From positions 290,564-354,563 of the forward strand of contig NZ_MDET01000001.1 of the NCBI RefSeq assembly GCF_002075885.1: a DNA stretch of 64,000 nucleotides, given 5' to 3'. Both the position numbers and the translations under genes were made by a program. Under the pieces are notes generated by a model. The model made no database searches and had not been told where the DNA came from. It saw nothing but the letters and a program-made list of their open reading frames with translations. Source of the stretch: Manganibacter manganicus (lineage in GTDB: Bacteria > Pseudomonadota > Alphaproteobacteria > Rhizobiales > Rhizobiaceae). Positions 1 to 9,037 of the stretch are shown one piece after another (position 1 is the first letter of the stretch; each line of letters begins with the position of its first letter).

Positions 1-156
1 GGCGGTTATGCCATCCACGGTACCAATGCGGTGAGACGCCTGGGCCGGCCAGCCTCGCACGGCTGTGTACGCTTGAAAACCCCGAATGCCGCGCGCTTCT
101 ACGCGATGGTCAAGGACGTCGGGCCTGCCAACACGCGCATTGTGGTGGTAAACTGA
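1..156 (+). CDS. L,D-transpeptidase (YkuD family), C-terminal end only
   Basis: The open frame entering from the left edge carries the YkuD catalytic region: an IHGT motif followed by SHGCVRL, where the Cys is the nucleophile that forms the acyl-enzyme with the peptidoglycan stem peptide, and it ends about 30 residues later. L,D-transpeptidases make 3-3 cross-links or attach proteins to peptidoglycan in the periplasm. The first part of the gene is outside the window, so signal peptide and accessory domains cannot be judged. It converges on lpxXL with a short gap. Confidence 0.85.
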   Translation, partial: GGYAIHGTNAVRRLGRPASHGCVRLKTPNAARFYAMVKDVGPANTRIVVVN

Positions 157-179
157 TCCTGGCAAACGGTGAGCATTAT

Positions 180-1163
180 TCAGTGCCGAGAGCTTACATT
201 GCGCGGCCGCCCGTTGATCTGCCAACGTTTATGGAACCACATCCATTGGCCAGGATCCTCGCGTACCCATCGCTCGACCACATCGCATAGGAGTTGCGTG
301 GTGTTGACGACATCGACGTTGCCGCGCGGTCCGCGCGGCAAGACCAGCTTTTCCTCGATTTCCAGTCGGAAGCGGTTGTCAGGAAGGCGTACGCAGCGGG
401 CGGGATAGACGTCGCAGTCGAATTGCCGGGCAAGCATGCCGAGCACTGGGTTGCTCTGGCATTTTCTACCGAAAAAGGTCGTTTCCACGCCGCGTGTGAA
501 TTTCTGATCGACTAGAACGCCGATATTGCCGCTTTTTTCCAACACTGAAGCCAGCGCGAAGGATGCGCCGGTCGAGGACGGCAGAAGACCACCCATCGAG
601 GCGCTACGGGTAGAGTTGATATAATTGGCCAAATAGGGATTGTTTGGCGGGCGGAACAGCGCCGTTATGCTCATGCCGAAGGTTGCGGCGGCCACCGGCA
701 GAAGTTCGAAGTTGCCGAGGTGCCCAGTGAATAGAATGTGGGGCTTGTCTTCGTGGGCTATGCGCTCGAAACGCTCGATACTGGTATCGGAAACTTCGAT
801 GCGGCCGGATGTTTTGGTGTGAGGAACATAATCGAACAATTGGTCGAGAAAGATGTACTCTGCGGCTAGCCGGGCCATGTTGCCCCACATGTCGAGCGCG
901 ATGGTTCTGATCTCGTCTTCGCTCTTTTCCGGATAGGCATGGCGCAGATTGTTGAGCGCGACGCGATGTCGCCCAACTAGCGGGCCGATCCGGCGCGCGG
1001 CCCCGTCGGCGAAGGCCAATGCCTTGTCTGGCGGCAGGCGTCGCAGCATGGCCATTATGGCCATGGCGACCTTGGCGGTCAGCCAATAGTTGAGCTTGCG
1101 CAGCCGTAGACCGAGGCCGAACCCAACGTCCCTTCGCAGTTTGGTCAGTGATCGTTTCGCCAA
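180..1163 (-). CDS. lpxXL: Lipid A very-long-chain acyltransferase, LpxL/HtrB family
   Basis: This 327-residue protein belongs to the LpxL/HtrB lysophospholipid acyltransferase family, inner-membrane enzymes that transfer a secondary acyl chain to lipid A. A hydrophobic segment lies near residues 28-40, the catalytic HX4E motif is at H148-E153 (TGHLGNFE), and the C-terminal WMWFHKRW signature is typical. It is the last gene of the minus-strand acpXL operon, starting 3 nt after the adh stop. That context identifies it as LpxXL, which in rhizobia moves the 27-hydroxyoctacosanoyl chain from AcpXL to lipid A. The assignment rests on both motif and operon position. Confidence 0.88.
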   Translation of the reverse strand: MAKRSLTKLRRDVGFGLGLRLRKLNYWLTAKVAMAIMAMLRRLPPDKALAFADGAARRIGPLVGRHRVALNNLRHAYPEKSEDEIRTIALDMWGNMARLAAEYIFLDQLFDYVPHTKTSGRIEVSDTSIERFERIAHEDKPHILFTGHLGNFELLPVAAATFGMSITALFRPPNNPYLANYINSTRSASMGGLLPSSTGASFALASVLEKSGNIGVLVDQKFTRGVETTFFGRKCQSNPVLGMLARQFDCDVYPARCVRLPDNRFRLEIEEKLVLPRGPRGNVDVVNTTQLLCDVVERWVREDPGQWMWFHKRWQINGRPRNVSSRH

Positions 1164-1166
1164 GTG

Positions 1167-2195
1167 TCAATCAACTGTGAGAATGATCTTGCCGAACACG
1201 TCGCGGCCTTCCATGCGCTTCAGTGCAGTATCGATGCCGTTGAAGTCGACCATGGTGTCAATAACAGGATGGACTAGGCCAGCCGCCATTTTCTGCATGG
1301 CATTTGCCATATTCTCCATCCGGCAACCGAAGGAGCCGAGCAGTTTCAACTGTTGCTGGAACAGTTGCATCAGGTTGATCTGAGTGGAGACGCCCGAAGT
1401 TGAGCCGCAAGTGACGAGGCGACCGCCGCGCTTCAGGCAGAGCATCGAGCCGGCCCATGTGTCGGCGCCAACATGCTCGAAAACCACGTCCACGCCCTTC
1501 TTCTTGGTGAGCTTGCGGGTAACGCCCTCGAAGCGGTCCTCGCGGTAGTTGATGACATGGTCCGCGCCGAGTGCCTTGGCCTTTTCCATCTTGGCTTCGG
1601 ACCCTACTGTCGTAATGACTGTGCAGCCCATCTTCTTGGCGAGTTGGATCGCGGCAGAGCCAATGCCGGAACCGCCAGCATGGACGAGGATCGTTTCACC
1701 GGGTTCGAGCTGCGCGTTGTCAAACAACATATGCTCAACCGTGCCGAACGTGACCGGCGCGACGGCTGCCCCGATGGCATCGATACCGGGGGGGGCAGGC
1801 ACCAGCAGGCGTGCCGGTAGGTTGATCTTCTCCTGCGCGAAACCGTCGAGATGAAAGCCATGCACGCCAGAAACATGCTCGCACAGATTGTCACGCCCTT
1901 CACGGCAGGCGCGGCAAAGTCCGCATGTGCGTGCGCCGTAAATAGAAACGAGTTGGCCCGGAAGCAGATTCGATACGCCGGGGCCGACGGCCTCGACTTC
2001 GCCCGAGGCCTCGGCGCCGATGGTGAGCGGCAACCTGCGTTTGGCAAACGCCATGCCGCGCCATCCCCAGACATCGATATGGTTCAGCGCCACCGCCTTG
2101 ATGCGAAGCGTCACCTCGCCGAGCGAAGGCGGTGGGGGCAGGGCTACGTCGACGGTTTCGAGCCGGCGATCCTCGATGAGTTGCAATGCGCGCAT
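1167..2195 (-). CDS. Zinc-type medium-chain dehydrogenase/reductase of the VLCFA cluster
   Basis: A 342-residue MDR-superfamily protein. The start at 2195 (MRALQLIED) is chosen because homologues begin there; the open frame extends 42 codons further upstream. The structural zinc lobe is intact (CGLCRAC...C near residues 90-110) and the Rossmann glycine motif is GGSGIGS. The catalytic zinc site looks degenerate: the usual Cys is Asn (NHID) and the usual GHE is GAE, as in quinone-oxidoreductase-like MDR enzymes. In rhizobial acpXL operons this gene is called adh2XL. A reductive step in very-long-chain fatty acid synthesis, for example enoyl reduction, is an inference and not shown. Confidence 0.8.
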   Translation of the reverse strand: MRALQLIEDRRLETVDVALPPPPSLGEVTLRIKAVALNHIDVWGWRGMAFAKRRLPLTIGAEASGEVEAVGPGVSNLLPGQLVSIYGARTCGLCRACREGRDNLCEHVSGVHGFHLDGFAQEKINLPARLLVPAPPGIDAIGAAVAPVTFGTVEHMLFDNAQLEPGETILVHAGGSGIGSAAIQLAKKMGCTVITTVGSEAKMEKAKALGADHVINYREDRFEGVTRKLTKKKGVDVVFEHVGADTWAGSMLCLKRGGRLVTCGSTSGVSTQINLMQLFQQQLKLLGSFGCRMENMANAMQKMAAGLVHPVIDTMVDFNGIDTALKRMEGRDVFGKIILTVD

Positions 2196-2232
2196 GGAGC
2201 CTGTCGGTTTGTTCGGCTGCGATGCCCGTCGC

Positions 2233-3504
2233 TTAAACGGGTTCCCGCGCCATGACAAGGCAGGTATTCTGGCCGCCGAAGCCGAACGAATTGGATAGTA
2301 CGGTGCGGACGGTAGCTTCACGCTTCACATTGGGCACCACGTCGAGCGCGATCGCAGGATCCGGATTGTCATAATTTATCGTCGGCGGAATGACGCTTTC
2401 CCGCATGGTCAGCAGCGAGAATGCAGCCTCGATGGCGCCCGCTGCCGACAGGGTATGACCGATCATGGATTTGTTGGACGAGATTGGCATCTCTGCGACA
2501 CGATCGCCGAAGACCGTCGATAGCGACAGATGCTCCATCTTGTCGTTTTCCGATGTTGATGTGCCGTGCGCGTTGACATAATCGATCTGGTTCTCGGCAA
2601 GGCCCGCATCGGCAAGCGCGGCGCGCACGGCAGCGATTGCGGGTGAGCCGTCCGGCTTTGAACGGGTACGGTGGAAATCGTCGGCTTTCTCTCCGCAGCC
2701 GCGTAATATGCCGATCACCTTAGCGCCACGGGCAAGCGCTGCCTGAAGGGATTCCAGCACGAGCGCTGCCGAGCCCTCGGCCAGAACGAATCCGTCACGA
2801 TCCTTCGAGAACGGCTTCGATGCCTTTTCCGGAATGTCGTTGCTGGTAGAGAGGGCAGAAAGTAGCGAAAAGCGGATCAGTGCTTCCGCAGTTGCCGATC
2901 CATCCGCGCCGATGGCGAGTGCACGCTCGCATTCTCCACGCCGTATCGCTTCCACACCAAGCTGAATGGCGGTTGCGCCTGAGGCACAAGCGGTCGAAAG
3001 CGTGATCGGCAGTCCGCGTGTGCCGAAGCGATCGGCCAGCCTGTCGGCAACGAAACCGAACTGTGACGTGTCGAACATAGCGGATGAATTGAGGTTGCGT
3101 GCCACTTCCAGCAACCTCCTCGGCGCTTCACCGTCCTTACCATCTTTGTAGAGTCTCAGCCTGTCGTGCCAGTCAAGCTCGACTGGCGGAGAGGCCAGGA
3201 ATAAAGGCCCGCCAAAATCCGCGTCATCTATACCAGCCTCGGCAACGGCCTCCTGTGCCGCTATTTCGGCCAATTCATAGGTGAGGGCGCTGGCCCCTTT
3301 GGAACTCGATGGAAGGAAATCGACCATCCCGGAAATGCGGGTGTTGAGGTGGTCCACAGGGAACCGCGTGATCGGATGAATACCGGATTTTCCTGCCGTC
3401 AGCGCCGCCCAATTATCAGCCTTGCCGCGCCCAAGCGATGTGACAACGCCGATGCCAGTGACGGCAACGACCGGTCTGCCCAGATGATCTTTCAGATTGG
3501 CCAT
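2233..3504 (-). CDS. fabF1XL: Beta-ketoacyl-ACP synthase II (FabF1XL)
   Basis: A 423-residue condensing enzyme of the KAS II family that extends acyl-ACP with malonyl-ACP. The catalytic residues are present: Cys173 in STACASG, His313 in NAHGTST, Lys345 and His350 in NKSMIGH. The start at 3504 is chosen because a GAGGTG ribosome site lies just upstream; the open frame is longer. In the operon it follows FabF2XL by 10 nt. By context its acyl carrier is AcpXL and its product the very-long-chain fatty acid of lipid A. Confidence 0.9.
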   Translation of the reverse strand: MANLKDHLGRPVVAVTGIGVVTSLGRGKADNWAALTAGKSGIHPITRFPVDHLNTRISGMVDFLPSSSKGASALTYELAEIAAQEAVAEAGIDDADFGGPLFLASPPVELDWHDRLRLYKDGKDGEAPRRLLEVARNLNSSAMFDTSQFGFVADRLADRFGTRGLPITLSTACASGATAIQLGVEAIRRGECERALAIGADGSATAEALIRFSLLSALSTSNDIPEKASKPFSKDRDGFVLAEGSAALVLESLQAALARGAKVIGILRGCGEKADDFHRTRSKPDGSPAIAAVRAALADAGLAENQIDYVNAHGTSTSENDKMEHLSLSTVFGDRVAEMPISSNKSMIGHTLSAAGAIEAAFSLLTMRESVIPPTINYDNPDPAIALDVVPNVKREATVRTVLSNSFGFGGQNTCLVMAREPV

Positions 3505-3514
3505 GTTTGACACC

Positions 3515-4705
3515 TCAATCGGCAGCGCCGACCAGCGCCATACCCTCGAATTGGTGATAGCCGACCGTCGTTGCAAGCACCTTTCGCGGTGCGCCCTCGA
3601 ACGGCTTTTCCTCGACCGGGTCCAATGCCGGATAAGTGGATTTATGGCTGACCGCCAGCGCCGCCAATGCTACGGCGAAAGGAAACTGGGCTTCCTTCAG
3701 GTGGCCGGTAAGGCTTGAGAAGGCACGTACTGCCAAGCCCGGCCTGTGTTCGAGAACGGCCTTTTCGGTCATCGTCGCCTTGTGACCACCGGAAGCGCCA
3801 GATATTGTGAGCAAATTGCCTTCCGGCAAGTTCGTGGCCTGAAAAAGGGCTTCGAGGCTATCCTTCAGTTCACCGCGCGACCGGCGCGCACGGCCGGAAA
3901 AAACGGGTCCGAGTTCAGTGTAAATTTTTGCGCCGCGACCTTCGGCGTGCGCACGGCTCTCCAACACCAGAAATGCGCCGCCGGAGCCGGATACCACACC
4001 GCCACCTTCCGAATTCTGACGCTGCCAGACCGGCTTCCAGTCGCCACGATGCAGATAACCGGCAAGTTCGTAGCCGAGCAGCATGTCGGGATGTTCCGTC
4101 TGAAACGCGCCGCCGACCAACATGTGTGTGGACTGGCCTGAGCGGATGCGCGCCGCCGCCGTCTCCACTGCCGCGACGCCGGCGCCTTCCTCGCCCATGA
4201 AGGTGCGAGATGAACCCGTGACCTTGTGAACAATGGAAATATTACCCGCCAAAAGATTGGAAAGCTGCGCCAGAAAAAGGGTAGGGCGCAATTCCGTAGT
4301 AAGTTTCTCATTAAGCAGCACGTCGAAATCGCTGCGCGCGCCGGAGGCTGCGAGAATATCCGAATCGACCGCAATATCGCGTTCGCCTCCACCCGCAGCC
4401 ACCACCATGTCCATGCTGGAGCAAAGCGCCTCGTCGCTCTTGATGCCTGCGTCGTCGAGCGCGAGGCCCGCAACATAGGTGCCAAGACGCTGCCAGGTTT
4501 CCATCTGGCGCTGATCGCCTCGCTTGGCGATTTGCAGGGTCCAGTCGATTTCAGGGAGCGGATGAACGGTATAGGGCGCGAAACGTTCGGCATCGAGTAC
4601 CGGCGCCATTCCGGGCTTCGACAATTTTTCCCAATGCGTGTCTGCGCCTTCTCCAAGTGAGGAGACAAGGCCGATCCCGGTAATGACGACGTCGTTCGCG
4701 TTCAT
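3515..4705 (-). CDS. fabF2XL: KAS II-like protein with degenerate active site (FabF2XL)
   Basis: A 396-residue thiolase-fold protein related to FabF. The N-terminus (VVITGIGLVSSLGEG) is canonical, but the nucleophile region reads TGSSRTFMGEEG near residues 163-174, placing Ser165 where Cys is expected. The NAHGTST histidine motif is replaced by ISGASGG, and the Lys before the last motif is Ser (SSLTGH); only the final His remains. It therefore probably cannot condense alone. Sitting directly before an intact FabF1XL, it resembles the chain-length-factor half of KS/CLF heterodimers. The start at 4705 fits 11 nt downstream of acpXL. Confidence 0.83.
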   Translation of the reverse strand: MNANDVVITGIGLVSSLGEGADTHWEKLSKPGMAPVLDAERFAPYTVHPLPEIDWTLQIAKRGDQRQMETWQRLGTYVAGLALDDAGIKSDEALCSSMDMVVAAGGGERDIAVDSDILAASGARSDFDVLLNEKLTTELRPTLFLAQLSNLLAGNISIVHKVTGSSRTFMGEEGAGVAAVETAAARIRSGQSTHMLVGGAFQTEHPDMLLGYELAGYLHRGDWKPVWQRQNSEGGGVVSGSGGAFLVLESRAHAEGRGAKIYTELGPVFSGRARRSRGELKDSLEALFQATNLPEGNLLTISGASGGHKATMTEKAVLEHRPGLAVRAFSSLTGHLKEAQFPFAVALAALAVSHKSTYPALDPVEEKPFEGAPRKVLATTVGYHQFEGMALVGAAD

Positions 4706-4716
4706 GGAGAAGGTTG

Positions 4717-4998
4717 TCAGGCGTTCTTGGCTGCGACCAGTCCGTCGATCTTGGCGCAAAGGTTCTTCATTACGAAGTAATCGTCCGTCGATGCCTTGCC
4801 ATCATTGACTTCCTGTGTCCATTTCTCCAACGGCACTTTGATGCCGAATTCCTTGTCAATGGCGAAGACGATATCAAGGAAGTCGAGGCTGTCGATGCCC
4901 AGATCGTCGATCGTGTGGCTGTCCGGCTTGATCGTGTCGATATCGATCTCGCTGGTATCGGCAATGATCTTGGCGACTTTTTCGAACGTGGTGGACAA
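4717..4998 (-). CDS. acpXL: Acyl carrier protein AcpXL
   Basis: A 93-residue acyl carrier protein with the phosphopantetheine attachment motif DSLDFLD at Ser37. It is longer than the ~78-residue housekeeping AcpP, has an extended C-terminal helix, and heads the lipid A very-long-chain operon; both identify it as AcpXL. It carries the growing C26-C28 hydroxy fatty acid for LpxXL. No fabZXL lies between it and fabF2XL, unlike the order described for Rhizobium. Confidence 0.92.
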   Translation of the reverse strand: MSTTFEKVAKIIADTSEIDIDTIKPDSHTIDDLGIDSLDFLDIVFAIDKEFGIKVPLEKWTQEVNDGKASTDDYFVMKNLCAKIDGLVAAKNA

Positions 4999-5172
4999 GG
5001 GCTTTTCCTTTAATAACAGGGCGGAACCTGTCCGCAGATATTGGCGCTGTCTAGTCGGTTTTTGCTGGCAGGAAAAGGCCGAATATGGTGGTCAATTTCT
5101 TACGCCCAACCTGCACCGCCAATCCCGTACCGCTTCGTGCTATATGTGATGCCTGTTAATGGAGAGCAAATC

Positions 5173-5613
5173 ATGCTCGATCTTGATGTGACGGAAATCG
5201 ACGGAGCCTGCCATTGCGGTACGGTTCGCTTCCGTGTGCGGCTCGCCGACGGGTTGCGTTCGGCGCGCCGTTGCACCTGTTCTTATTGCAGCATGCGCGG
5301 CGCGGTCGCGGTGACCTCCAAACTCGATGACCTGGAGATATTGGCGGGCGGGGACGCGCTGACGCTCTACCGGTTCAATACCGGCGCCGCGCAACATTAT
5401 TTCTGTTCGGTATGCGGGATTTATACACATCATCGGCGACGTTCAGATCCCACGGAATATGGCATCAACGCTGCCTGTCTCGATGGAGTCAGTCCGTTCG
5501 ATTTCGATGAAGTGGTGGTGATGGACGGTATCCACCACCCTTCGGACAGTGCCAGTGCTGGGGTTCGTGGCTCCGACGTGGTCGGCACGCTTAAATTCAT
5601 CAGACGCGAATAA
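5173..5613 (+). CDS. GFA-family zinc protein
   Basis: A 146-residue protein of the glutathione-dependent formaldehyde-activating (GFA) fold, a small zinc-binding beta protein. Zinc ligands are visible as CHCG near residue 13, CTCSYC near residue 35 and CSVCG near residue 77. The start at 5173 has GGAGAG just upstream; the open frame reaches 5041 without a ribosome site. Most GFA-fold proteins have no proven substrate, so no reaction is assigned. It stands alone, divergent from acpXL and convergent with the phosphatase-like gene. Confidence 0.8.
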   Translation: MLDLDVTEIDGACHCGTVRFRVRLADGLRSARRCTCSYCSMRGAVAVTSKLDDLEILAGGDALTLYRFNTGAAQHYFCSVCGIYTHHRRRSDPTEYGINAACLDGVSPFDFDEVVVMDGIHHPSDSASAGVRGSDVVGTLKFIRRE

Positions 5614-5631
5614 ATTCCACGGCGGCTTCGG

Positions 5632-6180
5632 TCAGAACCTCACGCGGCCCAGCACACGCAGACCATCGCCATCGGGAGTGACGATTACGACCTCGCCCGC
5701 GTGCGGCGATATGCCGGTCAGATTCTGAATATTTTGGCCGTGCGTGATCATGATCAGATTGCCTGAGCCGGAATAATCGCGAATGCGGCCGATGATCTCG
5801 GCCATCTGCGCAGCCTTTTCGACTGTGTCGCCTTTCGGAAGATCAAGAGCCGGAAATGGTTCAGGTTCCGATTCGAAGGCCATGCGGGCGGTGTCCAGGC
5901 AGCGGCAGTAATTGCTCGATAGAATCAGGTCCACGGGTGCGGCCCGTGCACCGAACAGCGCACCGATCTTGCGCGCCTGTTGCTTGCCGCGCGCCGAAAG
6001 GTTTCTCTGAGTGGTACAAACGGCGATGTCGAAATTTGCCGGATCGGTGGTGCCATTGGCCATGGCGTGGCTTAGGAGAACGACATGACCGCCTTCGCGC
6101 AACGCGGCCCATCCGGCCTCCGTGGCTTGGGCGACGACCGGCATGACCAAGAAAAACAGGGCAAATATTATTCTCGGCAT
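5632..6180 (-). CDS. Exported histidine-phosphatase-like protein with altered RHG motif
   Basis: A 182-residue protein with a Sec-type signal peptide (MPRIIFALFFLVMPVVAQA) followed by the histidine phosphatase (phosphoglycerate mutase-like) fold. The family's catalytic RH(G/A) reads SHA (VVLLSHAMANG), so the phosphate-binding Arg is Ser (AGC codon). The second catalytic His survives in MITHGQN. The start at 6180 has AAGAGG 6 nt upstream; the open frame runs further upstream without support. It may be a catalytically impaired or divergent periplasmic phosphatase. Confidence 0.72.
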   Translation of the reverse strand: MPRIIFALFFLVMPVVAQATEAGWAALREGGHVVLLSHAMANGTTDPANFDIAVCTTQRNLSARGKQQARKIGALFGARAAPVDLILSSNYCRCLDTARMAFESEPEPFPALDLPKGDTVEKAAQMAEIIGRIRDYSGSGNLIMITHGQNIQNLTGISPHAGEVVIVTPDGDGLRVLGRVRF

Positions 6181-6457
6181 CGACATCCTCTTGCGCCCCT
6201 GGACGCGGACAACTCTTGCGCCCGCGGGCGCAGGCTTACTGGTAAGCGCCGCGCTCAAATCGTAAATGTCCATCAGTTCTAAGGCTCTGGCCGAATCTGT
6301 ATAGGGATAGCAAAGTCGGGCGCACACAAGGTGACACCCGTATCGCGGTACAGGTATCTTGTCACGGCCATGGGGCGATACGGCTGCCTGATTGGTCCAT
6401 GAGAATACCCGGCGCGGCCGCTTGTTCGCTATGGCGCGCTCCCTTATCAGGTCGTCC

Positions 6458-7417
6458 ATGTCATCGCTCACCGAAACCGTCGTCTTCATTTTCGGCCTTG
6501 TGGCGCTTGGCTATCTTGCTGGTCTCACCGGCTATCTCAGCGCCAACAGCGGAGCGGCAATCGCGGAATTCGCGGTCAATGTGGCGATGCCTCTACTGCT
6601 TTTCCGCACCATGACCGAGGTCGATTTCCACGGCGCGGCTCCATTGACGCTCTGGTCGGTTTATTTCGCGGCAGCCGCGGTGACGTGGACCATTGGCCAT
6701 TTTATCGTGACCCGCTTGTTTGGACGCGATTCACGTGCCGGCGTGGTGGGCGGAGTTTCATCGGCTTTCTCCAACCTCGTTCTGCTCGGTATTCCTTTCG
6801 TCTCCGGTGTGTTCGGCAAGCCGGGCGTGGAAGTGCTGTCGCTTCTGGTTTCCGTGCACTTGCCGACCATGATGATGGCGTCGGTGATCCTGTTCGAGAT
6901 GTTTGGCCGCAGCGAAGGCGACGGTGAAGTGGATGCTTTGCGCGTGCTGCGCAGCTTTCTACGCAAGATTTTCGCCAATCCTCTCATCATCGGCATTCTA
7001 GCTGGGCTCGCATGGCGCTTTAGCGGAGTTCCGCTGTCCGGGGTCGGTGCACGATTGGTTGACGCGCTTGGCGGTGCCGCCGGTCCCGTCGCGTTGTTTT
7101 CCATCGGACTGGGCCTAAGGCGCTTCGGCATTTCCGGAAATCTCAGGCCGGCCCTGTTGCTTTCCGTTCTGAAGCTTGGCCTGATGCCGGGCTTGGTGCT
7201 GGTGTTTGCCTGGTTTCTCGGATTGCCACCCTTGACCGCCAAGGTCGCGGTTGCCGCTGCGGCGATGCCATGCGGCGTCAACGCCTATCTGATCGCCGCG
7301 CAATTCGGCACAGGGCAGGCGCTTGCCTCCAACCAGTTGACCCTGTCGACCATCTGCGCGGTCGCCAGCACAACTTTATGGATCGCCGTTGCTGGATTAG
7401 TGTGGCCTATCGCTTAG
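6458..7417 (+). CDS. AEC-family (auxin efflux carrier-like) permease
   Basis: A 319-residue integral membrane protein with about ten hydrophobic segments in two five-helix halves, as in the AEC/BART family of secondary transporters. Segments near the start (VVFIFGLVALGYLAGLTGYL), PLLLFRT, and the C-terminal half (AAMPCGVNAYLIAAQFG) match the family. Bacterial members are proposed malonate or other organic-anion carriers; no substrate is apparent here. The start MSSLTETV at 6458 is chosen because upstream residues are polar and unlike the family. Confidence 0.82.
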   Translation: MSSLTETVVFIFGLVALGYLAGLTGYLSANSGAAIAEFAVNVAMPLLLFRTMTEVDFHGAAPLTLWSVYFAAAAVTWTIGHFIVTRLFGRDSRAGVVGGVSSAFSNLVLLGIPFVSGVFGKPGVEVLSLLVSVHLPTMMMASVILFEMFGRSEGDGEVDALRVLRSFLRKIFANPLIIGILAGLAWRFSGVPLSGVGARLVDALGGAAGPVALFSIGLGLRRFGISGNLRPALLLSVLKLGLMPGLVLVFAWFLGLPPLTAKVAVAAAAMPCGVNAYLIAAQFGTGQALASNQLTLSTICAVASTTLWIAVAGLVWPIA

Positions 7418-7513
7418 ATAGAAGCGAGCGATTGATCGTTGGTCTTACCTTAGGGTAAGAGCGCGGTCGAAATCGTGACAGCGGCGCTGCCAGCGTCCAG
7501 CGGAGGTTTAAGC

Positions 7514-8971
7514 ATGCTTCAGAAAACAAGCCATTTCATGCGCGAAGCGAACCTGATCGACGGCGAATGGGTGCAGGCCGATTCCGGCAAGACGATCGAT
7601 GTCATCAACCCGGCTACCGGACAAAAGATCGGAACCGTACCGCGTTCTGGTGGAGCCGAGACACGTCGCGCCATCGAAGCGGCAGATCGCGCGTTCCGGA
7701 CTTTCCGCAAGACCTCGGCGCTCGAACGCTCCAAACTGTTGCGAAAGTTGCATGACGCCATCATGGACAATCAGGAGGCGCTGGCCGAACTGCTGACCAT
7801 CGAGCAAGGCAAGTCGTTGACCGAGTCGCGCGGCGAAATCGGCTCTTCCGCCGCTTATGTGCTGTGGTTCGCCGAGGAGGCGCGGCGCGCTTACGGCGAT
7901 GTGGTGCCTTCGCCATGGACCGATCGGCGCGTGCTGGTGACGCGCGAACCGGTGGGGGTGATCGCGGCCATCACGCCATGGAATTTCCCGTCCTCCATGC
8001 TGTCGCGCAAGATCGGTCCGGCCATTGCGGCTGGTTGCACGGCGGTGGTCAAGCCGGCCTCGCAAACACCGTATTCGGGCCTTGCCTGGGGTGCTCTGTG
8101 CGAAGAGGTCGGTGTGCCGAAAGGCGTGGTGAACATCGTCACCGGCGCGGCCGGTGAAATCGGCGATGAGCTGTGCGCCAACCCCTTGGTCAAGAAGATC
8201 ACCTTCACGGGCTCGACCGAGGTCGGCAAGATGCTGATTCAGAAATCGGCGGCGACGGTCAAGAAGGTCTCGATGGAACTTGGCGGTAATGCGCCGTTCC
8301 TGGTCTTCGACGACGCCGATCTCGATCGCGCCGTGCAGGGCGCGATTGCCGCGAAATTTCGAAATTCCGGCCAGACATGTGTGTGTACCAATCGGTTCTT
8401 CGTACAGGCTGGCATCCACGACCAGTTCGTCGAAAAACTGGCGGCTGCCGCTCACGCACTGAAAGTGGGGCCAGGTCTGGAAGACGGCGTGCAACAAGGC
8501 CCACTGATCGATGAAAAAGCGGTGGAGAAGGTCGAGGAGTTCATCGGAGACGCGGTGGCCAAGGGCGGCAATGTGGTTGCCGGCGGCAAGCGCCATGAAC
8601 TCGGCGGCTCCTTCTTCCAACCGACGGTGATTTCAGGTGCCACGCGTGACATGAAGTTCATGAAGGACGAAATCTTCGGACCGTTGGCGCCTGTCTTTAA
8701 ATTTGAAAAGGAAGAAGATGCAGTGGCGCTCGCTAATGACACTGAATTCGGCCTTGCCTGCTATTTCTACACCGGTGATCTCGGCCGCGCCTTCCGGGTC
8801 ATGGAAGGGTTGAAATACGGCATGGTCGGCGTGAACGAGGGCGTTATCACCACTCCGGAGGCGCCATTCGGCGGGGTCAAGGAGTCCGGTCTCGGTCGGG
8901 AGGGCGGGCATCAGGGCATCGATGACTATCTTGATACCAAATATGTGTGCATCGGCGGTCTCGGTCTCTGA
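7514..8971 (+). CDS. gabD: Succinate-semialdehyde dehydrogenase (NAD(P)+)
   Basis: A 485-residue class I aldehyde dehydrogenase. It carries the cofactor-site segment TPWNFPSSM, the general-base Glu in MELGGNAP, the nucleophile in NSGQTCVCTNRF, and EIFGPLAPV near the end. The double-Cys GQTCVC signature and length match GabD, which oxidises succinate semialdehyde to succinate in GABA breakdown. The start at 7514 has GGAGG 8 nt upstream. A related aldehyde dehydrogenase cannot be fully excluded. Confidence 0.87.
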   Translation: MLQKTSHFMREANLIDGEWVQADSGKTIDVINPATGQKIGTVPRSGGAETRRAIEAADRAFRTFRKTSALERSKLLRKLHDAIMDNQEALAELLTIEQGKSLTESRGEIGSSAAYVLWFAEEARRAYGDVVPSPWTDRRVLVTREPVGVIAAITPWNFPSSMLSRKIGPAIAAGCTAVVKPASQTPYSGLAWGALCEEVGVPKGVVNIVTGAAGEIGDELCANPLVKKITFTGSTEVGKMLIQKSAATVKKVSMELGGNAPFLVFDDADLDRAVQGAIAAKFRNSGQTCVCTNRFFVQAGIHDQFVEKLAAAAHALKVGPGLEDGVQQGPLIDEKAVEKVEEFIGDAVAKGGNVVAGGKRHELGGSFFQPTVISGATRDMKFMKDEIFGPLAPVFKFEKEEDAVALANDTEFGLACYFYTGDLGRAFRVMEGLKYGMVGVNEGVITTPEAPFGGVKESGLGREGGHQGIDDYLDTKYVCIGGLGL

Positions 8972-9037
8972 TTCAAAGCTGTGGAATTTGTTAATGTCGG
9001 TGCGGATGCCGTGATGGCGCACCGGCGGGTATAATCG

